Assembly: GCA_021829645.1 (NCBI GenBank)
Contig: JAKBPI010000010.1
Location: 1 to 56,024, forward strand
Origin: Actinomycetes bacterium
GTDB lineage: Bacteria > Actinomycetota > Acidimicrobiia > Acidimicrobiales > Bog-793
DNA: 56,024 nucleotides
Reading direction: 5' to 3'
Shown here in pieces: positions 1 through 10,742 of the stretch (its first letter is position 1; each line of letters starts with the position of its first letter). The notes beneath the pieces are model-generated. The model saw only the letters and a list, made by a program, of their open reading frames with translations. It did no database searches and was not told the DNA's origin. Made by a program: the position numbers and the translations under genes.

Positions 1-1
1 C

Positions 2-64
2 TACCGGATGCTGGATGCGGTTGATCCACTACCGCGAATAAAGAGTATTGCGGCGCGTTTGTAG
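2..64 (+). CDS. possible 3' end of a gene cut by the window edge
   Basis: A reading frame open from the left edge gives about 20 residues ending in ...SIAARL and stops at TAG 62-64. The other two frames close within about 40 nt. It is too short to recognise, and could be chance. The next 150 nt (65-218) are AT-rich and I see no gene in them. Confidence 0.22.
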   Translation, partial: YRMLDAVDPLPRIKSIAARL

Positions 65-218
65 TACCTAATCGAGATACCAAGACATCACTACCTGGTG
101 GTTTGTCTTGAAACTCGGAAAGTTGGGTTAGATTCAAATCAACAACAATAGAACACTATAAGTTGATGGAAGCCGAGTACGCTAATTTTGCAATTGATTA
201 ATAGAATGACGAGACTCC

Positions 219-649
219 TTGTCACCGAACTATGGAGTTGGAACTGTTGGCTCATTGGGCACCGCGGCCGCCTACTCGTTCGCTGCTGAGGTGCTGAATC
301 CGAATCAGCTACAGAACTTCAACAGATATTTGAAGAAGCTACCGAATGCGGACGAGGAGCTAAGTGACGGATCGGTTGAGTTTTCCTCTGTCGTTTCTGG
401 AAATGTCCCGGGTCCTATGCCGTCTACACAAAGACGGTGAATGCTGAAGAGATGACGACGGGATATATCAAAACCACAGTGGCGCCAGACGGTCCGGTCG
501 TCTCTGTGAAATATAAGTTCGGCGATGCCTCTGACCTCGGAAGAGAAGCGGAAGCTGCTGCCGGAGAAGGCATTGGGGTCGCGAGAGAGGTTGAGAACGC
601 GTCCAATGATGTGCTCAACGCGGGAGAGGATCTGATAGGATTCCTGTGA
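219..649 (+). pseudogene. frameshifted C-terminal fragment of a polymorphic toxin-like protein
   Basis: Two adjacent frames join into one protein if a single base is restored near 408-410. The first (219-440) ends ...SSVVSGNVPG. The second, read upstream of its GTG at 437, gives PGSYAVYTKTVNAEEMTTGY followed by KTTVAPDGPVVSVKYKF. That Y-T-K-T-V-x-A-E...T-x-G-Y...K-T-T pattern resembles the stretch just before the toxin tip in some RHS/polymorphic toxins (recalled, not searched). There is no N-terminus: a stop lies just upstream at 207-209. GC content rises sharply at about 220 and falls again near 1,060, which suggests transferred DNA. The stop overlaps the next gene by 4 nt (GTGA), a typical toxin-immunity arrangement. 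The exact toxin activity cannot be told. Confidence 0.5.
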
Positions 650-1056
650 GCGACGAGTTTGCGGAGGAGCGATCGATGCCGGACCAAGAAGCGAGGCGAG
701 AGGCTCTTCTCGATCTGATCCGACTACGGAAGCCGATCGACGTTGCTGTTCGCTCCCTAGCCGGTTACCCATGGGACAGTCAGGGTCTTGTTGAACTTCG
801 AATTGCTGATATCGAGAATGCCCTCAGTGCATACGAGGCCGGTCTGATCTCCGAAGCGGGATTAGAAGCTTGGGCGAAAGAGCTCGAGGGGCGAGATGAC
901 ATCGATTTGGAACAACAGAACGAGTCGACGCTGAAGGAGTTCTTGTTTGAGGCGAGCACGCCAGAGGTCAACGGACAGTTTGACCACAGTCGTTTAGCTA
1001 ATTGGAAAGAAAGGCTTGGATCGACATTTGACTACGTAAAGGCTGGCACAACATGA
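646..1056 (+). CDS. putative immunity protein paired with the upstream toxin fragment
   Basis: This predicts a 136-residue acidic, mostly helical soluble protein with no signal peptide or membrane segment. It starts at a GTG that overlaps the preceding stop (GTGA, 646-649), so translation is probably coupled. The centre has a D-I-E-N-A-L-S-A-Y-E-A-G-L-I-S-E-A-G-L-E-A-W-like helix pair. I do not recognise the family. The immunity role is inferred only from position, size, acidity and the shared high GC. The frame is intact although its partner is broken, as expected if a toxin decays first or an orphan immunity gene is kept. Confidence 0.5.
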   Translation: MSDEFAEERSMPDQEARREALLDLIRLRKPIDVAVRSLAGYPWDSQGLVELRIADIENALSAYEAGLISEAGLEAWAKELEGRDDIDLEQQNESTLKEFLFEASTPEVNGQFDHSRLANWKERLGSTFDYVKAGTT

Positions 1057-1212
1057 GATGCCTGTACGGTTCACTTAATTGCATGAGCCCTGACGAGTAC
1101 AAAAATCACATCTGTCACAACTTAAGCAATCATCAAGTGGTACAGTTAATTTTTACAACACAGCTGTCCGTTAAACCGCCACAAGGCCAAGTGTATATGC
1201 TAGAGGATGAAC

Positions 1213-3141
1213 ATGTATAAAGGTGCCTTTTTATGTATTTCAAAGTTTGTGGGAAGGCATAGAGGTTTTGCCGTTGGTGCGATGGTTATACTAGCTCTAT
1301 TTTCCACGTCAAATATCGCACCAACGATGACTTCTACAGCGGCGGCATCTACGACGTCAATAGAAACGATTAATGAAGTCAATAATTTGTTATCTTCGGG
1401 ATTAGACGGACCCACTGGTCTTGCTTTTGACTCATCTGGAAACCTCTATATAGTAAATGACGGAAATAATACCATCACTGTCATACCGAAAACAACCGGC
1501 ACGATTTTTGGACAGTCGGTTACAGCCAATACGCCAGTGAAACTCAATATTCCCACGGGACTGCTGAACGGTCCGTATGATTTGGCTTTTGACCAAGCGG
1601 GAAATCTTTATGTAACGAATTGGGGCAACGGCAGTACCATCACTGTCATACCGAAAACAACCGGTACGGTTTTTGGGCAGTCGGTTACAGCCAACACCCC
1701 TGTTAAGTTAAACGCCGGAGCCGGCTTGGTATATCCAACAGCCTTAGCTTTTGACTCATCTGGGAACCTTTACATAGCAAATGACGGAAATAGTACCATC
1801 ACTGTCATACCGAAAACAACCGGTACGGTTTTTGGGCAAAGTAACAATCTTACGATCAAGCTCTCATCAGGCTTATTGGACGGTCCATTTGGTATGGCTT
1901 TTGATTTATCTGGAAACCTCTACATAGCAAATGCTAACAATAACACTATTACTGTCATACCGAAAACAACCGGCACGATTTTTGGACAGCCGGTCACAGC
2001 CAATACGCCAGTGAAACTCAATATTCCCACGGGACTGTTGAACGGTCCGTATGATTTGGCTTTTGACCAAGTCGGGAACTTATATGTCGGAAGCGAGAGC
2101 AATAACACCATTACTGTCATACCGAAAACAACCGGCACGATTTTTGGACAGCCGGTCACAGCCAACACCCCTGTTAAGTTAAACGCCGGAGCAGTAGGTT
2201 TGGTATATCCATCAGCCCTGGCTTTTGATCCGTCCGGAAATCTCTACGTAGCAAATTATATAGCTCAAACTGTAACTGTTATTCCCGCTAACACATTTGA
2301 GATAACAACACCCACCCTACCGAGTGCCGAAGTTGGAATTCCTTATTCGGCCAATTTAGCGAATTCAGGTGGGTTGTTTGGAAAAAGTTGGAGTGTGTCA
2401 AGCGGAACATTGCCGCAAGGTCTAAGTCTCGATTCGCAAACCGGGTCTATTACGGGAACGCCAACGACATCCGGTACTTCTTCGTTTAGTGTCACTGCGA
2501 GAGATTTTCTAACAACTGCGTCAGAACATTTGTCTATCTTTGTTTCAATCCCTACTACTACAACTTCTCCTGTAGTGACAACAACTACTACAACTTCTCC
2601 TGTAGTGACAACAACCTCTGTCGTCACTAAAATTGCTAAAACTACTATCCCGGCAAATTTAATTATCTATACATCAAGAGAGCACGCATCTTATTCATTT
2701 GTCTCGCTTCCTGCAAAGTGTATGAATGCTGTATGTACGGGGGATGCTATTCTAAAAGTTAAGCTATTTAGGAATATTGTTAAATACATCAAAATACCGG
2801 TCGGGAAGTCCAAGAAAAAGAATAAAGTAGTTCTAAGAAAGATACGTGTTGCAAAGGAAATCGTGATAGGGAAGGGCGCTATTCAATTAGGTGCCGATAC
2901 CAAAGGTGTTATCCAAATACATCTAAATAAAACCGGAGACCAATTGCTTGGTGCCAAAACAGTATTTTCTCGTATAAAAAAAGGTAATGAGATAGAATTA
3001 AGAAAAATATCTGTGTTGCCGAAGATCAAATCTGAATTATTGATTGTACTTTCTGGGCGTAAACAACTTCTGGTAAAGTCTTTATTTATTCAAATAAAGT
3101 CGAAATCAGCAAAGATGAGCGTAAAAAGTAAGCGATTTTGA
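1213..3141 (+). CDS. secreted NHL/Vgb-like beta-propeller protein with Ig-like domain and Thr-rich linker
   Basis: A signal peptide (hydrophobic stretch GAMVILALFS, then ...TSTAAAS) is followed by six or so propeller repeats at about residues 55-360. Each has A-F-D-x-S-G-N-L-Y-(I/V) and T-I-T-V-I-P-K-T-T-G-T-(I/V)-F-G-Q. Next come a putative Ig/He_PIG-type domain (about 365-445, with ...LPQGLSLDSQTGSITGTPT), a linker rich in T with SPVV, and a Lys-rich beta-type C-terminal domain (about 480-642) with two Cys. The start at ATG 1213 has AGAGG six bases upstream; ATG 1207 is an alternative and lacks that spacing. The repeats are nearly identical at the DNA level. This is probably a cell-surface or exported protein; its ligand is unknown. 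It converges on purL. Confidence 0.8.
   Translation: MYKGAFLCISKFVGRHRGFAVGAMVILALFSTSNIAPTMTSTAAASTTSIETINEVNNLLSSGLDGPTGLAFDSSGNLYIVNDGNNTITVIPKTTGTIFGQSVTANTPVKLNIPTGLLNGPYDLAFDQAGNLYVTNWGNGSTITVIPKTTGTVFGQSVTANTPVKLNAGAGLVYPTALAFDSSGNLYIANDGNSTITVIPKTTGTVFGQSNNLTIKLSSGLLDGPFGMAFDLSGNLYIANANNNTITVIPKTTGTIFGQPVTANTPVKLNIPTGLLNGPYDLAFDQVGNLYVGSESNNTITVIPKTTGTIFGQPVTANTPVKLNAGAVGLVYPSALAFDPSGNLYVANYIAQTVTVIPANTFEITTPTLPSAEVGIPYSANLANSGGLFGKSWSVSSGTLPQGLSLDSQTGSITGTPTTSGTSSFSVTARDFLTTASEHLSIFVSIPTTTTSPVVTTTTTTSPVVTTTSVVTKIAKTTIPANLIIYTSREHASYSFVSLPAKCMNAVCTGDAILKVKLFRNIVKYIKIPVGKSKKKNKVVLRKIRVAKEIVIGKGAIQLGADTKGVIQIHLNKTGDQLLGAKTVFSRIKKGNEIELRKISVLPKIKSELLIVLSGRKQLLVKSLFIQIKSKSAKMSVKSKRF
2554..2613 (+). 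repeat. two tandem 30-bp units encoding the Thr-rich linker
   Basis: The unit beginning actactacaacttctcctg occurs at 2554-2583 and again at 2584-2613 without change. It encodes TTTTSPVVTT in the linker of the propeller protein. The shadow frame on the other strand is V-rich and not a gene. Confidence 0.85.
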
Positions 3142-3307
3142 AATTATGCATAAAAGATAAAATTAAGTACAAAAATTAATACCTTCGATTAGAAATTATG
3201 AATATATTTTAGTGAATGTGCTTACCAAAGTCGAAATCTAAATTGCCAATACGACAATTGCGACTTATGGAAAACTGGAAATTTCACAAAAATTACTTTA
3301 CGGGAGT

Positions 3308-5641
3308 TTACTCTCTGTCGGTGACTTTCAGGTAGGTTGACAAGTAACCGCTGAATTGATCCGACATATTGGCTAAGTCTAAAGTGAAGAGATTGTCCGC
3401 CGTCACTGCTTTCCCTCCGGCGGATCCGATAACTTTGCTTGGGATACCATATTGTTGGGACAGTTCCAGTATTTTCTCCGGGAACTTTGTACAAACAATC
3501 ACCCTGGACGGGGATTCCGAAAATAGCTCTTCAACGGAGGAAATGCCTGTTACTATGGCACCACACTGGGATTTGATAGCCATTTCACACAGTGCGATTG
3601 CAATGCCACCAAAAGATACATCATGAATATACGATAGTAAATTATCCGTACTATTCGCAATTTCCTGAGGTATGCCGTTTGAGCTTCCAATCTGTGCCCC
3701 TACCAATTTGGTGATGAACCCGATCAGTTGCTTATGGAATTTGAGATCAAGACGGGGTAAGTTGCAGGCATGAGCTCTCGGTGAAGACTGCTCGTGTAGA
3801 CGCGACACGGCTGAACCACATAGATTATGTTCTGTTTGACCAAGGAGAATGAGGGTTTCCTCTGCATTCAGTCCGATGATGGGAGGTTTTTGGCTTATGC
3901 TTTCGATGAGACCCACCACAGCTACTACCGGTGTAGGCAAAATGTCTTTGCCTTCGCTTGAGTTATAAAGGGATACATTGCCGCCTACAACAGGGATGTC
4001 GAGCTCTCTGCATGCCTGGGCCATGCCATCAATGGATTCAGAGAGTTGCCACATCACTTCGCCGTGTTCTGGGTTGCCGAAATTTAAGCAATTGACCAAA
4101 CCTATCGGTTCGGCACCGGTACAAGCAACGTTTAGAGCTGATTCGGCAACAGTCATAGCTGTACCTAAACGCGGATCTATGGCACAGTAATTGGGATTTG
4201 CGTCAGAAGATAGAGCCAGTGCTTTACCCGTAAAGGCAATATCGGGAGCCGATAGCTTGAGTACGGCAGCGTCCGCTTCACCTGGTCCACAGACCGTATT
4301 GGTAAACAGTTGGTGGTCATACTGTTCGTAGACAAAAGCCGGATCTACAAGAAGCCGTAAAATGTCTTCTGCTATATCAGGTACAGAGGCGTGATGTGAG
4401 CCATCTGTGGCGATCTCAGCCGGATCCCTACTTGCCGACAGCATGTCGTCAAGCTTAGCCAACGGTTTTGGAGGGGTGATTTCACGGTTGTATTTGGGCG
4501 CTTCATCTGCCAGTGTGGCAGCCGGTATGTCGGCAAGCACCGTACCGCCTGCTTCTGTCAGAATACGTAATTGGTTTGGACAATCGCTGCTTTCCGGTAC
4601 GATATGTCCTATGACGCTTGCCTGAACTTCAAATTTTTTACATATTTCTTGTACGTCTGCAAAGTCATCAGGTTTCACTATGGCCAGCATGCGCTCTTGA
4701 CTTTCACTGGTCATGATTTCAGGAGGTGTCATATCGGACTCCCGAAGAGGTATTTCCGAAAGATAAACGTCCATGGCGACCCTACCGCGTGCTGCTAATT
4801 CACTGGTGGCACAAGCCAAACCGGCACCCCCCAAGTCTTGAATAGCGACTACGAGGTGAGCGTCGAGTAACGCAAGGGATGCTTCAATCAGGCGCTTTTC
4901 TTCGTAAGGGTCTCCTACCTGAACGCTTGGCCGTTTAGAAGAGCTTTGTGAAGTAGTGTCACCTGCTTGGTCGCTTTCAAACGCCGCCGAAGCGAGGATG
5001 CTTACCCCTCCTATACCGTCGCGTCCGGTGGAAGATCCGAGAAGCACTACTAAGTTGCCCACCCCGGAAGCCCTGCCCAGCACCAAACGGTCTTTGGGTA
5101 ATATACCTAGACAAAATACATTCACAAGCGGGTTTTGGTTGTAGCAGGTATCAAAAACGAGATTACCGCCCACCGTGGGAACGCCTACGGAATTGCCGTA
5201 GCCGGAAATACCTTTGACGATTCCGTCTAAGAGGTAGGCATTGTGTGGTTGCTCGGGTGGTCCGGTAAAAAGAGGGTCCATCAAAGCAATGGGCCGAGCT
5301 CCCATGGTGAAAATGTCTCTAATAATGCCACCCGCTCCGGTGGCTGCTCCTTGGTAAGGCTCTATGGCGGAAGGGTGATTGTGGCTTTCTATGCGTATAG
5401 CAACGGCAATATTATCTCCCACGTCGATTACTCCGGCGTTTTCACCTGGTCCGACCAGTACCCGTGGTGAAGCAGAAGGGAGTCTGCCAAGATGGATGCG
5501 TGATGATTTGTAGGAGCAGTGTTCACTCCACATTACGGAGTACATGGCGAGTTCCAAATCGTTAGGTTCTCTGCCAAGTTTTTCTTTGATCAAGTCGTAT
5601 TCACTATCGGTCAAACCCAACAAAATATGTTTTTTTTCCAT
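3308..5641 (-). CDS. purL: phosphoribosylformylglycinamidine synthase subunit II (PurL)
   Basis: This is the small-type (about 777 aa) FGAM synthase large subunit. It converts FGAR to FGAM with ATP and ammonia supplied by PurQ, in complex with PurS, in cytosolic de novo purine synthesis. Visible hallmarks are an N-terminal M-W-S-E-H-C-S-Y-K-S-S-R motif (about 38-48), the E-S-H-N-H-P-S-A-I-E-P-Y-Q-G-A-A-T-G-A-G-G-I nucleotide region, and a second half with VVGGNVSLYN and a D-V-S-x-G-G-I-A region. The length matches PurS/PurQ-dependent enzymes and not the fused long form. ATG 5641 follows a GGAAAGAG motif; a TTG one codon earlier is possible. It is the last gene of the purine cluster, 108 nt after purQ. 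Confidence 0.97.
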   Translation of the reverse strand: MEKKHILLGLTDSEYDLIKEKLGREPNDLELAMYSVMWSEHCSYKSSRIHLGRLPSASPRVLVGPGENAGVIDVGDNIAVAIRIESHNHPSAIEPYQGAATGAGGIIRDIFTMGARPIALMDPLFTGPPEQPHNAYLLDGIVKGISGYGNSVGVPTVGGNLVFDTCYNQNPLVNVFCLGILPKDRLVLGRASGVGNLVVLLGSSTGRDGIGGVSILASAAFESDQAGDTTSQSSSKRPSVQVGDPYEEKRLIEASLALLDAHLVVAIQDLGGAGLACATSELAARGRVAMDVYLSEIPLRESDMTPPEIMTSESQERMLAIVKPDDFADVQEICKKFEVQASVIGHIVPESSDCPNQLRILTEAGGTVLADIPAATLADEAPKYNREITPPKPLAKLDDMLSASRDPAEIATDGSHHASVPDIAEDILRLLVDPAFVYEQYDHQLFTNTVCGPGEADAAVLKLSAPDIAFTGKALALSSDANPNYCAIDPRLGTAMTVAESALNVACTGAEPIGLVNCLNFGNPEHGEVMWQLSESIDGMAQACRELDIPVVGGNVSLYNSSEGKDILPTPVVAVVGLIESISQKPPIIGLNAEETLILLGQTEHNLCGSAVSRLHEQSSPRAHACNLPRLDLKFHKQLIGFITKLVGAQIGSSNGIPQEIANSTDNLLSYIHDVSFGGIAIALCEMAIKSQCGAIVTGISSVEELFSESPSRVIVCTKFPEKILELSQQYGIPSKVIGSAGGKAVTADNLFTLDLANMSDQFSGYLSTYLKVTDRE

Positions 5642-5752
5642 CAATAACTACTCTTTCCATAAGCGTCTGTTGCGAGTTTTTTTGTGGTATTTGATAAGGT
5701 GTAATATCTGACGTCTTGCTTGTGTATTTTGGCGGCCAAAGGTATCTCCATG

Positions 5753-6418
5753 TTATTTGGTTGCCTCAATGAAGGATTTCAGGAGAACTTGACCATCTGT
5801 CTGGCCGGTGAGCGGATCCACGGCTCTTTCTGGATGCGGCATAAGTCCTACGACATTACCTATTTTGTTGGTGATACCGGCAATATTTTCGATTGAGCCG
5901 TTGACGTTAGTTGTGTAGCTGAGGACGATCATATTATTGGTTGTTAGGTATTGAAGAGTAGCATCGTCACAAACGTAGTTCCCCTCTCCGTGATTAATCG
6001 GTAAATGCAGTTCTTGTCCGCCAGTGGCGGCAGAAGTGAGTACGGAGGCAGTACTTTTTACAACACAGGGGACGGTTTTGCAAATGAACCGCATCTCCTC
6101 GTTTTTGCTCAACGCTCCCGGCAAAAGACCGCATTCGGTGAGAACTTGAAAACCGTTACATATACCGACGACTGGTCCGCCGGCTTCGGCAAATTTAATT
6201 ACCTCTTCCATGATCGGTGAAAACCTTGCAATTGCACCGGGTCGGAGGTAGTCTCCGTGGGCAAAGCCTCCCGGTAATATAATGCCGCTGCAGTTCCCCA
6301 GGGTACTTTGCTGATGCCAAACTAGCTCTGCTTCGGCACCGAGAAAACGGAGTTGCTTGTAAGCATCGTATTCACAGTTGGTACCCGGAAAAGTTATTAT
6401 TTTGATCAATGGGTTCAT
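5753..6418 (-). CDS. purQ: phosphoribosylformylglycinamidine synthase subunit I, glutaminase (PurQ)
   Basis: A class-I glutamine amidotransferase that releases ammonia from glutamine for PurL. The N-terminus has the F-P-G-T-N-C-E-Y-D motif, the nucleophile elbow is G-I-C-N-G-F-Q (Cys about 87) and the catalytic His is in M-P-H-P-E-R-A. The length (221 aa) is normal. ATG 6418 is chosen because GAGG lies eight bases upstream; the GTG and ATG at 6427 and 6424 overlap that ribosome site. It follows purS after about 50 nt, so the PurS/PurQ/PurL complex is encoded consecutively. Confidence 0.96.
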   Translation of the reverse strand: MNPLIKIITFPGTNCEYDAYKQLRFLGAEAELVWHQQSTLGNCSGIILPGGFAHGDYLRPGAIARFSPIMEEVIKFAEAGGPVVGICNGFQVLTECGLLPGALSKNEEMRFICKTVPCVVKSTASVLTSAATGGQELHLPINHGEGNYVCDDATLQYLTTNNMIVLSYTTNVNGSIENIAGITNKIGNVVGLMPHPERAVDPLTGQTDGQVLLKSFIEATK

Positions 6419-6468
6419 AGTCATCACCTCATACCGCTAAATGTTGGTGTAAGTTCATGGCGCAAAGG

Positions 6469-6726
6469 TTATCCGGCTTCTTGAGAAATCAATATTTCCG
6501 AGTATTCCATAACCGGGTTCACCAGTAGCTTTTGACAGATCTCTTCAGTGATTTTTTGTGCTGCCTCGGCGGTGTCGGCCGATATGCTAAAGTTGACAAC
6601 TTTACCGACTCTTACTTTGTTCGCTTGAGTAAACGACAGCGCTGACAGGGCGCGTTCAATAGCTTTGCCTTCTGGATTTGCTATCACATCCAAAGGTTTG
6701 ATGATAACTTGAACCTTATATTCCAT
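6469..6726 (-). CDS. purS: phosphoribosylformylglycinamidine synthase subunit PurS
   Basis: A small (85 aa) alpha/beta subunit that bridges PurL and PurQ. It starts M-E-Y-K-V-Q-V-I-I-K-P and contains the family-typical D-(V/P)-x-x-x-P-E-G-K-A-I-E-R-A-L and V-R-V-G-K-V. Start ATG 6726 gives the usual length, with GAGG about 11 nt upstream. Starting at 6783 would add 19 residues and overlap purC by 25 nt, which the family does not support. Its presence agrees with the short PurL. Confidence 0.95.
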   Translation of the reverse strand: MEYKVQVIIKPLDVIANPEGKAIERALSALSFTQANKVRVGKVVNFSISADTAEAAQKITEEICQKLLVNPVMEYSEILISQEAG

Positions 6727-6758
6727 TTTATTCATTTCCTCTGTTGTCTGAGTTGTCA

Positions 6759-7661
6759 TTAAATACAGTGTTGCTTCAGCCATTCCGAAAAACTCTTCGC
6801 AGAAAGACGTTCATAAGCGGCAATATATCTTGCCATGGATTCCTCTATAACGTTCCGTGGTAAAGGGGGAGGTGATGAGTTTTTGTCCCAACCACTCTGC
6901 TCTGCCCAATCTCTTATGGGTTGTTTGTCGAAAGAAATACCAATGCGACCTTCTTCATAGTCCTGTAGATCCCAAAACCTGGAGGAATCGGGAGTCAGAA
7001 TTTCGTCGCAGATGAGCGGTTTTCCGTCAATAATTCCTATTTCAAATTTAGTGTCAGCTATGACAATGCCTTTTTGTAAGGCAAGTTCTGTAGCCAGGTT
7101 ATATGCGGATATGCAAATCTCTTCAACACTACTAAAAAGTTTTTCGCCAAGCATTTCTTTCGCGGTAGAAGGAGCAATGTTTTCATCGTGCCCCAAGTGG
7201 TTTTTTGTGGAAGGAGTAAAGAGGGGTTGAGGAAGCTTAGACCCTTTAGTCAGCCCTGCAGGTAAATTGATACCGTGCATTGTGCCATTGAGTTCGTATT
7301 CTTTCCAAGCCGATCCCGCCATGTATCCCCGTACGATGCATTCCATATCAATCATCGCAGCTTTTTTGACTAGCATTGAACGGCCCGGCAGGTCGAACTC
7401 CTCGATATCTTGAGCTTCTAAGCCAAAATCACTACTTTCCGTTGAGATCAAATGGGTCGGGAAAAGCTTCAGTAGCGCATCTGACCAGAACTTTGTCATG
7501 GCGGTAAGTACTTTGCCTTTACCCGGTATGGCTTCTTTGAACACATGGTCGAAGGCAGATATTCTATCGCTGGCCACCATGAGAAGTTTGGTGTCGTCTA
7601 CCTGATAGATATCCCTGACTTTGCCTTTATACAAAAGAGGATACATACTAGAGTACCTCAT
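6759..7661 (-). CDS. purC: phosphoribosylaminoimidazole-succinocarboxamide synthase (PurC)
   Basis: SAICAR synthetase joins CAIR and aspartate using ATP. It contains L-Y-K-G-K-V-R-D-I-Y at the N-terminus, V-A-S-D-R-I-S-A-F-D-H-V, V-R-G-Y-M-A-G-S-A-W-K-E-Y and the D-T-K-F-E-I-G motif. The length (300 aa) fits the longer PurC form with the RGYMAGSAW signature. The annotated ATG 7661 overlaps purB by 14 nt; ATG 7646, with GAGG nine bases upstream, is an equally good start and would remove the overlap. Transcribed in the purine cluster after purB. Confidence 0.96.
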   Translation of the reverse strand: MRYSSMYPLLYKGKVRDIYQVDDTKLLMVASDRISAFDHVFKEAIPGKGKVLTAMTKFWSDALLKLFPTHLISTESSDFGLEAQDIEEFDLPGRSMLVKKAAMIDMECIVRGYMAGSAWKEYELNGTMHGINLPAGLTKGSKLPQPLFTPSTKNHLGHDENIAPSTAKEMLGEKLFSSVEEICISAYNLATELALQKGIVIADTKFEIGIIDGKPLICDEILTPDSSRFWDLQDYEEGRIGISFDKQPIRDWAEQSGWDKNSSPPPLPRNVIEESMARYIAAYERLSAKSFSEWLKQHCI

Positions 7662-8976
7662 TCAACTTGTCTATCGTGACATGTGTATTTCGCATCAGAC
7701 GCCCTAAGTCAAAAGCTTTTTCCAGAAATTCTTCTACGTTTTCTTGAGAAGACATGAAGTCGTTCAACGCAGGATCCATTAAGAGAGCATCTCGAAAATT
7801 TATGTTTTCCTGCAGGGACTTCATGGACACACTTTGCACAATACGGTATGCATTGTCTCGCGTCAAACCCTTTTCGACTAAAGACAGCAGAACAGTTTGA
7901 GAGAAAACAAGACCAAGGGATCCCTGTAGCAGATTAGTCAGCATTTTTTCTTTATTAACCGCCATGTTGTTGACCAGATAGGTTGCTTTTTTGACGGCGT
8001 AATAAGCCAACATACTGGCATCGGGCAAGATGATTCTTTCTGCCGAGCTGTGGGATATGTCTCTTTCATGCCAGAGGGCCACATTCTCAAGTCCTGAAAC
8101 TAGGTAGCCGCGCAAAACTCTCGCCATGCCGACCAGGCGCTCACTTAAGATAGGATTTCTTTTATGCGGCATAGCAGAAGACCCTTTTTGTCCCTGCCTG
8201 AAAGGTTCCAGTACTTCTCCGACCTCACTTCGCTGTAGATGACGGATTTCTGTGGCTAGCGACTCAATAGTGGAACCGATGGAGGCAATGGCATACAGGT
8301 ACTGAGCGTGTCTGTCGCGCGCAATTACTTGATTAGCCGGTACAGGTTTTAGATTGAGGGCTGATGCAACGTATTGTTCCACATCGGGGTTGAGATTGGA
8401 GTAAGTGCCTACGGCACCAGAAAGTTTGGCTACGCCAATTTGACGGGCAGCCTCTTTAAGTCTTTCCAGATCTCTTTCTACCTGGAAGCACATCAGTGCC
8501 AATTTCACACCGAAAGTAGTAGGTTCAGCATGTATACCATGCGTGCGTCCGAGGCAGTAGGTGTCGCGATGCTCTAAAGCACGATTTTTTAGGGCCAACA
8601 CCAGTTCGTGTGTTGCCTCTGTGAGTAATTCGGCAGCACGTACCAGAGTCAGGGAAAGTGCCGTGTCGACAACGTCGGAAGACGTCAGACCGTGATGTAT
8701 GTAAGGGCCTGATGGCAGTCCAATTTTGTCTTGCAGGACATCCACAAAAGCAGCTACATCGTGATCGGTTATTTTTTCCCGTTCTTCGACTAGGTCCACA
8801 AATTCTCTGTCAACCAAAGGGGCGTTAGCTCGGGCATGCTCAGCGTATTCTTTGGCCAGCAAACCAAGATTTGCTTGAGCTTCCAAGTTTAGTAATTCTA
8901 TCTCGACAAATATAGCGAGGCGTGCTTCATCAGTGAAAAGGGCAGCCATCTCTGGCATTTGATAGCGGGGGATCAT
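7648..8976 (-). CDS. purB: adenylosuccinate lyase (PurB)
   Basis: A fumarase-superfamily lyase that acts twice in purine synthesis, on SAICAR and on adenylosuccinate. It starts I-P-R-Y-Q-M-P-E-M-A-A-L-F and has T-S-S-D-V-V-D-T-A, G-R-T-H-G-I-H-A-E-P-T and the signature loop G-S-S-A-M-P-H-K-R-N-P. At 442 residues it is of normal length. ATG 8976 has AAAGG five to six bases upstream. It lies between purA and purC, so the two AMP-branch enzymes and the SAICAR steps are coexpressed. Confidence 0.97.
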   Translation of the reverse strand: MIPRYQMPEMAALFTDEARLAIFVEIELLNLEAQANLGLLAKEYAEHARANAPLVDREFVDLVEEREKITDHDVAAFVDVLQDKIGLPSGPYIHHGLTSSDVVDTALSLTLVRAAELLTEATHELVLALKNRALEHRDTYCLGRTHGIHAEPTTFGVKLALMCFQVERDLERLKEAARQIGVAKLSGAVGTYSNLNPDVEQYVASALNLKPVPANQVIARDRHAQYLYAIASIGSTIESLATEIRHLQRSEVGEVLEPFRQGQKGSSAMPHKRNPILSERLVGMARVLRGYLVSGLENVALWHERDISHSSAERIILPDASMLAYYAVKKATYLVNNMAVNKEKMLTNLLQGSLGLVFSQTVLLSLVEKGLTRDNAYRIVQSVSMKSLQENINFRDALLMDPALNDFMSSQENVEEFLEKAFDLGRLMRNTHVTIDKLNEVL

Positions 8977-9057
8977 TTTTTACCTTTGCTGTTTCGATAC
9001 ACTTTATTATTTTTCTTTGCTTGGACTGCAAAGAAGTAAGTTATGGCCAAGCCGGCA

Positions 9058-10742
<1,685 letters not shown>

